Assembly: GCA_963704035.1 (NCBI GenBank)
Contig: CAVPGR010000002.1
Span: forward strand, 434,001 to 498,000
DNA: 64,000 bases
DNA from: JAOSJL01 sp963704035
GTDB taxonomy: Bacteria; Actinomycetota; Acidimicrobiia; IMCC26256; JAOSJL01
Reading direction: 5' to 3'
Positions 51,348 through 62,637 of the stretch are shown here, in pieces. The position numbers and the translations under genes are program-made. Numbering within the stretch: position 1 is the first letter of the stretch; every line of letters begins with the position of its first letter. The notes beneath the pieces were generated by a model. It saw only the letters and a list, made by a program, of their open reading frames with translations. It was not told the origin of the DNA and searched no databases.

Positions 51348-54300
51348 CTGAACGGCCTTCTCGGAACTCTCTCGGTGTCTCAGCACGTCGAGAAGGATGT
51401 CGACACCGAGGAGCAGGACACCCGAGAGCGCCAGTCGGTGGCCGATCTCCTGCTGGTTCGCCCAGGCGAAGTCGGGAACGTGGGGATCGACGATCTGGCC
51501 CACGACCACGGACGTGAAGGCGGCGACCACGAGGACCACGGCCGCCACCACGAGAGCTCTCCGTCCCGCACGGGTCGTGGTGGCGACCACGGTGACACCG
51601 GCGAGCAGGAGGCCCCATGCGGGCCCCACGAGCAGGGCACCCACCACTCCTGCTCCGACCACCGTGAGGACGCGGGAGACGGTGGAAACCAGAGCGGGTG
51701 AGCCTGTGCCTGGTCGTGCCAGATCTGGTACGGCGTCTCTCTCGCCGTCTCTCTCGTCTCCACTACCGTCGTCGCTGCGTCGACGTCCGCGCCACGCGAG
51801 CACGAGGCAGGCCAAGGCCGCGAGGAAGCTGATGGCGAGGCCCGCGTACACGAGCTTCTGCGGCACCCATTCCACGGCCACGCTCCGGGGATCACCCGCA
51901 TCCAACATCCAGCCGTTGGCGTAGCCGTCCACGAGCGTCGGAGCGTCGAGGTTTCCCTGGCCCTGCGCGTCCGCCTCCCATCCGTCGTTGAAGCTCTGCC
52001 CGAGAATCAACCAGAAGGGCGAGTCGGATACGTCGACGTCGGCGTCGTAGCTGACTCGACCCTCGTCCGTCAGCTCGATGGCGGGACCGGGTGGTGGCGC
52101 CGTCGGGGCGGGGAGGGAGCCGTCGGTCACGGGAACGGGTCCACCGCCGACGCTCGACGCGAGAACGAGCCGGTCGATGTCGAAGCCGGTATCCCGTCCG
52201 AAGGCGGTGCGGGCCTCGTGTTCTCCGGCACCGAGCGGGAGCGCGCCGTCACACGCCTCGACGGCAAGTGGCTCGCGGTCGAGAGCATCAGTGATCGAGC
52301 CCGTCACTCGAACGGGCACCGCTTCACCATCGAGGCTCAGCAGGTCATCGCGACATGAGCCGAGCAGTTCGTCGTCCAGAACGCCGCTGCCTCCGCCACC
52401 TTCGCCGAGTCCTAGGCCGAGCTCGGCGATGGCGACGGGAAGCTCGATCGGGCCCTGACTGAAGAAGTCCGTGGTGATGACCGGACGGACCTCGTCGATC
52501 CGCACAGTCAGGGAATCTCCCGTCAAGGTCGGGAACTCGACTCGCGCCTTCACGACACCATTGGCATCGGTTCGATCCTCTATCGCCGACACGTCAACGG
52601 TTTGCTCCTCGCCGCCCGCCGAGACGGTGATCTTGGTGGGAACCGAATGGCGCCCGTCGGCCACGAGTTGGAGGTCGAGCGCATCGAACGACGTGGACTC
52701 GGCGAGCTCCGCCGTGATCGTGCTCCCGATGTTCTGGAGAAATCCCGGTGTCCATCGTGTGTCGAGGTTTCCATCGACGGCCGAGCGTGCACGGGAGCGC
52801 AGAGAGCCGGGCAGCCGACCCGACGAGTAGGCAACGCGCACAGGATCGTTGGCGAAAAGAGGGAACCCCAGCAGATCGTCGATCTGCTCGTCGGGTATCG
52901 CGGCGGAGATCCGTGCCGAGCCGACGAGCGAGAACTCCCGGTCGGCCGGCACGTCGAACAGCCGCGTCATCCCGAGCTCCTCGTCGGGCCGCAGGGGCTC
53001 GGCCGGATTCGAGCGCAGGCGGGTCATGACGTACGACAACGGGGTATCGACGGCATCGGCGCCCTCGAGCGAGTCGGTGAGGTTGACGGGGAGGCGGATC
53101 AGTTCGTCGGAGGTGACGCCGGGGATGCCGACCTCGGCGAACCCCACCGGGGTGATGGCTTCGACCTCGTCGGGGTCGTCGACGCCGGTGTCGGTGATCT
53201 CGATGTCGACCTCGGAGAACGTGGTCTCGGGGAACGTGAGCGTCTGGCCGGGAACGCTTCGTGACTCCGGCCCGAGCTCCACCACGATCGGGTCGCCGCC
53301 GTCGAAGCGGAGTTCCACCTCGCGGACGGCGAACGTGCCGAAGCTGTTCTGGGTCTGGAGCACCACGAGGTGGTCTGTGGTCACGGGGTCGTCGGTCGTG
53401 ATCACGAGGCGGTCGCCGACGCCGTCGAACAGCGGGCCCACCTGCCAGGCGGTGGTGGGGTCGCCGTCGATGGCGGCCGACGGCCGAGTCGCCGGGTCGA
53501 AGGTCTGTGGACTTCCGTAACGGGTAGCGGAGGCCCACGCTCCAACGTGTTCGGCCACCGTGCGCGTGTCGTCGGAGGCGTCGGGGAACACCTCCAGCAC
53601 CGCCTCGCCCTCTCCCACGCCCTCACGGACGAGGTCGTCGCCCTCCGGTTCGGTGTAGCCGGTGTTGCCCCGCGTCGAGCGCCAGCGACGATCGCGCAGT
53701 CGGTTGGTGTCGGTGACGATGACCGCACCGTCGTTGTCGAGCGACATGGCCAGGAGTTCGGGGTCCTCTTCGAGCGTGGCGCCGAACAGAACGACCTCTT
53801 CGCCCGTCATGAGTCCTGTCGCTGCAGCGTCGAGCAGCCCCTCTGCGTCGCCGTCCAGGAGAACCGACTCGGTGGCGGATTTCGTGTGGAGCACCGGCGG
53901 TGCGCCGTCGACGGTGAACAACGCCACGGGTGGCGGGTCCTCGACGTCGGTCGGGAGGGCCAGAGCCTGCTCGTCGATGAGCGGAAAATCGGGCCCTGCC
54001 ACGTTCTCGACGGGCTCCCCGAATCCTTGGGGCCCGACAACACCTTCGGGCGGTGGGATCAGCTGCGACCACACGAGGCGTGGCCTGGGTGCGTAGAAGC
54101 GCTCGAATTCCAGGTCGGAACGCAGCAACACGTCACCGGCGCTGAGGAGTCGCGCTGCAACGGGGAGTACCTCCGGTTCGAACACGCCTTCCTGAAGTCG
54201 GCGGTCGAGAGCGATCATGAGGTCGGCCGACGGTGCGGAACCGAACGGGATCTGCTCACGGGCGGCGATGTCGCGGTCGATCAGCCCGACGCTGACGGGA

Positions 54301-55747
54301 GCGTCGTAGGTGGTGCCCCAGCGGTAGCTCGCGAACTGGATACCGGGGATCTCCAGGACACGTGATCCGTCGTCGGTGGCGTCGAGGGTCTCCGCCACTT
54401 CCTCCCAGTACTCCGGCACGTCTTCGTCGCGGTCGAAGTTGCGGTCGACGAAGTCGCCGGTGGCCAGCGCGGGGAGATTGGCGACGGCGAGGATACCGAT
54501 GAGCACGGCGACGACGAGCCCGATCCGGGGTCGCCGGATGCGCAGTGCCGTCGTGGCGGCACCGAGCAGCACCGCGAACCCCAGAACGAGGAGGGGGACG
54601 ACCCGCGACGACGACCGCAGCGCCAGGCCCGCCGAGGACGTCTCGGCGAAGTCGGCGAAGGCGGCGCCCAGAGGCGCGGAGTCGCCGGGCGGATAGGTGC
54701 CGACGCCGATCACGACCCCGACGACGACCAGTGCGGCGAAGTAGGCGCGGTACCGCCACCGGAGCACGAAGGCCGCGACGAGACCGAGGGCCGGAAGCAG
54801 GAAGCTCACCGTCAACAGTCCCGGGTTCTGGAGATAGGCCACCGCGGCGGCGATGTTCGGTTGGAGCCCGTCGCGTCCGTAGAAGAGCCAGTAGCCGAGG
54901 CCGCGGAGCACCTCGGTGGCGGTGGAGGTCGTGGCGACCTGGTCGACCGTCTCGCCGTAAAGCAGGACGGGAAGCCCGTACTTGCTCTGCACCATGAGCG
55001 CCACGACCCACCAGACCGACACGGCCACCGTCAAGGCGGCGATCCGCAGTGCCGCGCCGACCGCGGGGCGCCAGGTGACCTCGCGTGTCACCCAGATCGC
55101 GAAGATCAGCCACATCACCGGTGCGATGCCGACGAGGATCAAGGCAGTGGCGTTGACGCCCCCCACGATGAGAGCCACCAGCGCGAACAGCGCCGGGTAG
55201 CGCCATCCGCCGGTGCGCACCGCCCGGTTCGTGTAGGCGACCAGCCACGGGAGACCCGCCCACGGGAGGATCAGGACCGAGGTGCGCGGCGCGTACTGCA
55301 ACATGTACGGGCTGAGCATGTACACAAGAGCTGCGACCAGCGGACCCGCGCCGGTCCAGCGAAGCGTGCGCGTGCCAGGTAGAGCACGCCGGCGCCCGCC
55401 GCGAACAGGATGCTGCCCAGCCAGAGACGCTGAGCGATCCACACGGGGATGCCGATCGTGTCGGTGAGCCAGAACCAGGCACCCATCGGGAACGCCAGAC
55501 CGAGGTTCTGGTGGGTGACCGTTCCGAGGTGCGTCGACGTGTCCCAGAGCGACAGCGCCCGTGGCACGAAACCGCCCGGGTCGAGGTAGATGAGTGCGCG
55601 CGTATCTGCTGCCACACGCCCGGGAGCGGTGAGCAGGAGCGGAACGTAGGCGAGGACGGCCAGCCCTCCGTACGCGAGAAGTGAGAAGCGACGCGACAGG
55701 TCACGCGCAACGACGCCGGAGGCCTCGCCGGTTTCGGACGCCCTCAT
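51345..55747 (-). CDS. AftD-like alpha-(1->3)-arabinofuranosyltransferase (one-base frameshift near 55370)
   Basis: About 1467 residues once the frames are joined near 55365-55374 (VLYLAR then TLRWTGAGP). The N-terminal half is a GT-C membrane domain of about 11-13 helices with LWDTSTHLGTVTHQNLG in the first external loop, as in DUF3367/AftD proteins. Then come an external region with two discoidin-like carbohydrate-binding modules (RPSAAIDGDPTTAWQ and SAVDGNLDTRWTPG), a beta-rich DUF3367 domain and two C-terminal helix groups ending HRESSEKAVQ. AftD builds branched arabinan in mycobacteria and relatives (family knowledge). It starts 14 bases after the stop of a GT4 gene (55761), is followed by the membrane protein at 51335 and has a full paralogue at 57736-62637. 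Confidence 0.85.
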
Positions 55748-55760
55748 TGCGCCGGATCAG

Positions 55761-56918
55761 TCATCGGCGCCGCAGCAGCGCCTCGTCCGCCAACGCTCGC
55801 AGAACATCCAACGCCGTGCGGTCCCACGTGAACTGCGCGGCGTGGGCCCGCGCGCCGTCCCCCAGTTGCCGTCGGAGATCGTCGTCGCCGAGTACGCGCG
55901 AGATCGGTTCGGCGAGTTCGGCGGGGGAGGCGGCGAGGAGGCCACTCCGTCCCTCCGCCACCGCGTCGACGTGACCGGCGATCCGCGTGACGACCGCCGG
56001 CGTCCCGCACGCGGCGGCTTCGGTGATCGTCATCCCCCAGCCCTCCGCGGACGAAGCACTCACCAGCAGCCAGGCACGGCGACACCAGTCGAGGAGAGCG
56101 TCGTCGTCGACGTGACCGGTGAAGCGTACCCATGACTCCATGTTCCGTTCGTGGGCTCTCGACTCCAACGCACCACGCTCGTAGCCGTCGCCGATCATCA
56201 CCGCCTCGAGGCCGGGATGATGTTCACGCACCACGGCGAGCGCTTCGAGGAGGGCATCGATCCTCTTGTGGGGGACGAGCCGACCGACGGCGATCACGAG
56301 CGGATGTGGTGACCGAACGCCTCCGGGCGTGAAACGCGGGTCGACGCCGTTGGGCACGGCCGACACGCGGTCGGCGGGTATGTGGAGATGCTCGACGATC
56401 TCCCGGCGCGACGACTCCGATGGTGTGAGGATCCGCGATCGGTGGTACAGCACGGGCGCTATGCGAAGTTCCACGAGCTCGCCGACGCGCGCGAGCCCGG
56501 GGGTGAGGGCCTGACGCCACATCTGTGCGTGGACGTGGTGGATGAAGGTGACGCGCGGCCCACGTGCCCACAGCGGTGTGAAGAACGGCATGCCGTTCCA
56601 CACCTCGAGGAGAGCGTCACGGGGGCCGATTCCGCCCAGCAGGCCCGACAGCGCGACGTCGGGGAAGACGAGGTGGCGTCCCGAGCGACGGACCACGCGG
56701 TATCCGTGGCGCATGCCGGTGGGGAGCTGTCCCTGGGCGTGGGACGTTCGCATGGTGACATCGATGCCGGCGGCGGCCCACCGGCGGGCGATCTGGTCGG
56801 CGTGGACCTCCGAGCCACCGGCCTCCACGTCGTCGAGATCCCGCCACGCCAGGATGTGGATCCGGCGAAGGCCCGCCTCGTCGGCGACGTCCCCGATCTT
56901 TCCGGCTGTCTCAGGCAC
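55761..56918 (-). CDS. GT4-family glycosyltransferase, next to the first AftD-like gene
   Basis: An intact 385-residue retaining GT-B transferase. It opens HILAWRDLDDVEAGGSEVHADQIARRW (donor-side GGSE motif), has VTFIHHVHAQMWRQAL, NGVDPRFTPGG, VIAVGRLVPHKRIDALLEAL, and the C-terminal SSAEGWGMTITEAAACGTPAVVTRIAGHVDAV with the catalytic EX7E region. It probably transfers a sugar (commonly mannose) from a nucleotide donor on the cytosolic face. The start is GTG 56918. It runs into the first AftD-like gene after 13 bases, the same arrangement as the GT4 at 62631 and the second AftD-like gene, so the two cassettes are related by duplication. Confidence 0.9.
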   Translation of the reverse strand: MPETAGKIGDVADEAGLRRIHILAWRDLDDVEAGGSEVHADQIARRWAAAGIDVTMRTSHAQGQLPTGMRHGYRVVRRSGRHLVFPDVALSGLLGGIGPRDALLEVWNGMPFFTPLWARGPRVTFIHHVHAQMWRQALTPGLARVGELVELRIAPVLYHRSRILTPSESSRREIVEHLHIPADRVSAVPNGVDPRFTPGGVRSPHPLVIAVGRLVPHKRIDALLEALAVVREHHPGLEAVMIGDGYERGALESRAHERNMESWVRFTGHVDDDALLDWCRRAWLLVSASSAEGWGMTITEAAACGTPAVVTRIAGHVDAVAEGRSGLLAASPAELAEPISRVLGDDDLRRQLGDGARAHAAQFTWDRTALDVLRALADEALLRRR

Positions 56919-57072
56919 GTCGGCGCTCCCCGGAGCCCGGGGGTCTCCCGCGGCTCGGAACAGGTCTCACAAGGGGTGCAGTCTGCCATTCCGCGCCCCG
57001 CACCAGCGGACGGTCGAACACGGCCTGGACGGGACCAGGGGCGGGCACACCCGCTGTTAGCCTGCGCAGCCC

Positions 57073-58281
57073 ATGACGACACGTGTTGCACCTGCTGACG
57101 CGACTCCCGAGGCGATGGCCGCCACGGCCACCGCAGTGGGTCTCCGGAGCGTCCACATGGTGGCGTGGCGCGACCGCGACGACCCCACAGCGGGCGGGAG
57201 TGAGGAGCACGCCTCGCAGATCGCCGCGCTCTGGGCGGAGGCCGGCCTCGACGTGACCCTCAGGACCGCCGAAGTGCCCGGTCGCCCGCACGAGATCGTC
57301 CGGGACGGCTACCGGGTGATCCGCCGTGGCGGTCGGTTCACCGTCTTCGCCCGCACGGCGCTCGCCGGACTGCTGAACCTCGACGGCCGTCCCGACGCCG
57401 TGGTGGAGATCTTCCACGGACTGCCGTTCTTCGGCCCGCTGTGGACACGAGCACCACGGATCGCCGTGCTGCACCACCTCCATCTCGACATGTGGCACTC
57501 GCTTCTTCCGCCCGCTGCGTCGCACATCGCCTACGGCGTCGAGCGGTATCTCCAGCCTGCCCTCTACAGGAACACCAGAATCGTGGCGGTGTCCGACTCC
57601 ACCCGCCGGGCGCTCATCGACGACCTGGGGTTCAGCGACGGTCAGATCACGGTCGTCCCCAACGGCGTCGACGCCGCGCTTCTCGCCGGGCGGAGACGAA
57701 GGCCGCGGTACCGACGATTCTGGCCGCGGGGCGCTTCATGCCGCCCAAGCGGTTCGACCTGCTGATCGACAGCGTCGCCGAGGCGCGCCGACATGTCCCG
57801 AACCTCCGCGTGTGGATCGCCGGCGAGGGGCCGCTGCGCGCCGATCTGGAAGACCAGGCACGGCGTGTCGGCGGCGCCGACTGGATCGAAGTTTCTCGGC
57901 CGCGTGTCCGACGACGACCTGGTCGACCGCTACCGAGCGGCCTGGCTCGTTGCCTCGACGTCGATCCGTGAGGGATGGGGTCTCACGCTCACGGAGGGCG
58001 CCGCCTGCGGTACACCCGGCGTCGCCACCAGGATCCCGGGCCACGTCGACGCCGTCGTCGACGGCACGACAGGACTTCTGGCCACGGGTACTCAGGAACT
58101 CGCCGATGCGATGGTCCGTGTGCTCACCGACGACGAGCTTCGTGCACGGCTCACGGAGGGCGCGCTCGCACGAGCCCCGCGCCTCACATGGCCCCAAAGT
58201 GCGCTGGGGACGTTGCAGGTGGTGGCCGACGAGGTCGCAGCCCACCCCGACCGCCTTCCTCAGCGCTGGGACGGCTCCTGA
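57073..58281 (+). CDS. GT4-family glycosyltransferase (two one-base frameshifts)
   Basis: About 402 residues in three frame segments. Segment 1 (ATG 57073) reads SVHMVAWRDRDDPTAGGSEEHASQIAALW to GVDAALLAG; segment 2, from about 57691, ETKAAVPTILAAGRFMPPKRFDLLIDSV; segment 3, from about 57888, FLGRVSDDDLVDRYRAAW to the catalytic-region EGWGLTLTEGAACGTPGVATRIPGHVDAVVDG. Adding one G near 57691 and removing one G near 57888 gives one perfect GT4 protein, close to those at 55761 and 62631. It lies on the opposite strand between the two GT4-AftD cassettes. A TAGCCT element lies 9 bases before the start. Two errors in 1.2 kb could also mean a decaying gene. Confidence 0.8.
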
Positions 58282-61200
58282 GAGACGGAGTCTCTGAGAG
58301 GAGTTCTTCTCCGCGGCGAGTCTGCGTCGCCGGAACGCCTGGATCAGGGCGTCGGCGCCGAGCAGAGCCACGGCCAGGAGGGCGAGCCCGTGGGACAGGT
58401 CGAAGTGAGCGGCCCACGCGAAGTCGACCGGATATCTGTGGCGCCACTGTTGGACGACCACGATCAGAGCTGACCCCCCGAAGGCGGCGACTGCACCTAC
58501 CGTGAGCAGCCCGCGTCCTCGGGTCGTCGCCAGAGCAACCCCCGCGGCCACGCCGGCCACGACGCCGATGACGGGCGAGAACAGCACGGTGGCGAGAAGG
58601 GCGGCGACAACGCCCGCACCGGCCGCGGCCGGCGGGTGAACGGTGGGGCCCGCCGACCGGAAGGGCGAGGTCAGCGCCGGCGTGGAATCGACGTCGTTGT
58701 CGTCAGGGCCACCTGAATCCGAACGACGTCCGACGATGATGATGACGAGGCACGCCAGTGCGCCGAGAGCAGTCAGGGCCAGCCCTGTCCAGACCCACCG
58801 CTGCGGGGTCCAGGTCATGGTGACCGTGAAGTCCGTGCCCACTTCGGCGGGATCGACGTACCAGCCGTTGGCGTAGCCGTCGACGAGGATCGGTGGCCCC
58901 AGGTCCTTTCCTCCGGCGGTGGCCTCCCAGCCCTCGCTGTGGCTCTGACCGAGCACGAGCCAGAAGGGGTCGGTGGCCCCGGTCACGGTGGCCTCGAAAC
59001 TGACGGGATCGGCGGTGTCGAGTTCGACGGTCGGTGTCGTGGTGCTGGAGCGCTCCATGTCGGGGAGTGGGGCTCCCGGAGCGGACAGCACGACCTGGTC
59101 CACGTCGAGACCGGTTGCCGATCCCGAGCCCGACGTGAGGGTGTGCGTTCCGGCCGACAGCGGAACCGCGATTGACGCCGCCGCGTTGTCGGGAGCGGCA
59201 GCGTCGCACGCTTCGAAGGAGAGCGGTCGCCCGGCGAGGGCGTCGGCGGTGGATCCCGAGACGCGCACGGCCAGCGGTGTTCCGTCGATGTCGAGCACGC
59301 CTTCGCGGCACACGGGCGGAATCGAATCGGGCAGCGGACCGAGATCCACACCCGCGATTCCCAACTCTGCGATTCCCACCGGCAGCGGCACTGCCGCGCC
59401 GGAAAAGTAGTCGGTGGTCGTGACCGGTCGGACGCCCGTGACGGTCACACGCACCGTCTCGCCGGTGAGCTCGTCGAAACCGACGGACACCAGGGTCGTG
59501 GTGCCTCGTGTGGGGAGGTCCTCCAGGTCGGAAAGGGATACGACGCGCGTGTCGCCACCTGCTTCGACGGTGAGCTCGGTGGGAACGGAGTGCCGACCGT
59601 CGGTGACGACCGCGAGGTCGAGGCCGTCCAGAGTGACCGGTTCGGTGGCGGTGAACTCGAGGAAGCGGCCCGTCTGCTCTCCGAGCCCCGGGCTCCAAGC
59701 CGTCGTGCGGTCGCCGTCGAGTGCGGCGGCCGGGCGGGCGGCCGCGTTGCCCTCGAGGACGTCCGATGCCGTGATGTCGACACCGCCGTCAGCCGCCCCG
59801 GGGAGCCCCAGCACCGCCTCGACCGGGGCGTTCGGATCATCGGCCCGGAGACGGACGGTGCCCTCCACTGTGAAGGTCCGCTCGACGGGAACGTCGAAGA
59901 TGCGGGCGAGGTGCACCTCGTCGTCGGAACGGATCGGGTCGGTGGGCGAAGAGCGCAGTCGTGTGAAGAGATACGTCAGCGCGAGGTCGTTCGCAGCCTC
60001 GGTGGAAGTACCTTCGTCGCCGATCGCGTCGGTGAGGTCGACCGGGACCCGTACGGTCTCGGTGGCGGGCTCCACGCCCGGGATCGCTATCTCGGCGAAA
60101 CCGACACCGGAGAATCCGGCGAAGGTCTCGGTGTGTGGATCCACATCGAGGATCTCGATGTCGAGGGTCTCGAAGGTCTGCTCCGGGAACGTCACCTCCT
60201 GGCCGGCGTCGGACTCGGGACCCAGGTCGACGGTGAATTGCTCACCGCCGTCGAGGCGGAGACCGACCTGTGTGATGTGCCGGTTCCCACCGGGCGCCTG
60301 ACGGAGTGTGATCGAGTCGGTCGTCTCGGGCTCGGGCGTTGTGACCTCGATTCGCTCGCCCACAGGATCACTGAACGCCGCCACCGTCCAGGCTGTCGCG
60401 GGATCACCGTCGACGGCGAGCTGCGGGCGTGCGTCCGGCGTCAGGGTCACGGGGTTGCCGTAGGCCGTCGCCGCGTGCCGCCGGACCGTCGATCACCGTG
60501 ACGGAGCGGGAGTCGTCGCCCGCGTCGGGGAAGATCTCCAGTCGCGCGTCGCTCGGGTCGTCGACGAGCGGTTTCTCGCCCTCCGTCTCCGTGTAGCCGG
60601 TCCCGTCACGCAGGGTCAGCCATCTCTGACCGCGTCGACGGTTGGTGTCGGTGACGACGAGCTCGGCGTCGTTGTCGAGGGCGCGGGCCAGAGCGTCGGA
60701 GTCGTCCGCGAGAGTGCCCGTATAGAGGACGAGCTGCTCCTCGCCGATGAGACCGGCCGCCGCCGCGTCGATGAGACCGTCGGCGTCTCCGGCCAAGAGC
60801 ATCGATCTCGACGCCGGGGCCGACCGCACCATGGGCCGCGGGTTCTCCACCGGGAAGGCAGCGAGGGGTGGTGGGTCCGGGGCGTCCCACGGGATGGCCA
60901 ACTCGGTCTCGTCGAGCAGCGGGAGCCGTTCGATGGGGACGTTGGGCGTGGGCTTCCCGAAGGTGACGGGCTCGCCGAGGCCGGGTGGCGGCGGCACGAG
61001 TTGGTTCCAGAGGTCGCGGGGCCGGGGGGTCCGATACCTCTCGAACTGGAGGTCGGAGCGCAAGAGCACATCACCGGCCGAGATCAGCTGCGCGATGGGC
61101 GCCACGGCCTGCGCGTCGAGAACGTTCTGTTGGAGGCGGAGGTCGAACGATGCCATCAGGTTCAGTGATCCCGGGGTTCCGTAGCTCGTCACCTCGCGCG

Positions 61201-62637
61201 CCACGATCGGTCGGTCGGTGAGGCCGGGGCTGATGATGTCGATCGTGTCGCCCCAGCGGTAGGAACCGAAGTCGCTGCCGGGGATCTCGAGAATCCGTGC
61301 ACTCTGCACGGGGCCGTCGAGGGCGGCACCTGCTTCGGTCCAGTAGGCGGGGATCTCCCGGGGCGGTCCCGCGTGTCGGAGATGATCGTTCCGTCCCACA
61401 AGGGCGACAGGTTGAGGACGGCGAGCAGACCCACGAGCGCCAGAGCAATATTGCCGACGACACGGTAGCGACGGGCGAGTGCTCCGAGACCTGCGGCGAG
61501 GAGCACGGCCAGTCCCAGAGCCACGAGCGGGACGGCACGCGTCGAGCTCCGCAGGGACAGCGCCAGGCTCGAGTCGGAGTCGCGGATCACGCGGCCCAGA
61601 GGGGAGGGATCGTCGAATGGATGGGTGGAGACGGCGATCACGACGCCGACGACGACGAGGAGGAGGAAGAACGCCCGGTGACGCCACCGCGTCGCGACCG
61701 CGGCCACGACGGCGATTCCGGGAATGAGGAAGCTGAGGGTCAGGGCGGGAACGCTCGTCAGCAGGCGTAGCGCTCCCGCGAAGTACGTCTCGACGGGATC
61801 GCGCCCGTAGAAGAACCACATGCCGAGACCCCGAAGCACCTCAGGCCCCGACGACGACACCGAGACCGTCTCGAGCGTCTCACTGAAGTCGAGAACGGGG
61901 AGCCCGTGTCGTGTCTGCACCATGAGCGCGACGATCCACCAGATCGAGACGCTGAACGTGAGAACGCCGATCCGTCCGATCGTCGCCAGTGCCTGACGTG
62001 TCGACGCTCGGCGCACCACCCATGTCTCGTTGATGATCCACAGGATCGGTCCGACCCCGACGAATGCGAGCGCCGTGGCGTTCACGCCGCTGACTGTGAG
62101 AACGACGAGGGCGAACAACGCCGGGTCGCGCCATCCGCCGCGGCGCAGCGCCCGGGCCGTGAGCGCGATCAGCCACGGAAGACCGGCGAACGGCAGGAGG
62201 AAGACCGACAGGGTCGTGGCGTATTGCACGACGTAGGGCGAGAAGGCGTACGCGAGAGCGGCGACGAGAGGCGCCCAGCCCGTCCAACGAAGGGTCCGGG
62301 CGAGAAACAGAACCCCGGCCCCCGCCGCGAAAAGGATCGCCGCCAGCCAGAGCCGCTGTGCCATCCAGACCGGGACACCGAGGAGGTCCATGAGCCAGAA
62401 GTACGGACCCATCGGGAACAGGTAGCCGATGTTCTGGTGGGTGACGGTCCCCATGCCGAGGTGCTGGTCCCACAGGTACGGCGCGCGCGACAACCACCGG
62501 GACGGGTCGACGTACAGCAGCTGCTTGGAGTCGGCGACGACCCGGCCGGTCGCGGTGAGGAGAAGCGGGATGAACGTGACCACGGCCAGCACACCGTGGG
62601 AGACGAGGCTCGTGTGTGACCGCAACCGGCTCAGCAT
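57736..62637 (-). CDS. AftD-like arabinofuranosyltransferase, second copy (two frameshifts, missing stop)
   Basis: The N-terminal membrane domain (start ATG 62637, LSRLRSHTSLVSHGVL; external loop LWDQHLGMGTVTHQNIGYLF) is in one frame to about 61368; the middle (EIPAYWTEAGAALDG to SVTVIDGPAAR) in a second to about 60470; the C-terminal DUF3367 and discoidin part (TLTPDARPQLAVDGDPATAW) in a third. It shares the full order of the paralogue at 51345. The paralogue ends soon after two C-terminal helix groups; here the frame stays open past EKNSSQ (about 58300) through the opposite-strand GT4 to 57736, so the last 180 codons are probably not natural. A terminator-like hairpin lies at about 58275-58303. 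The start overlaps the stop of the GT4 gene at 62631 by 7 bases. Confidence 0.78.
58275..58303. terminator. Hairpin between GT4 and the second AftD-like gene
   Basis: AGAGAC (58281-58286) pairs with GTCTCT (58290-58295) around GGA; outer CTCCT (58275-58279) pairs with AGGAG (58299-58303) across an uneven bulge. It spans the end of the GT4 gene and lies exactly where the convergent AftD-like protein would be expected to stop. Confidence 0.4.
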
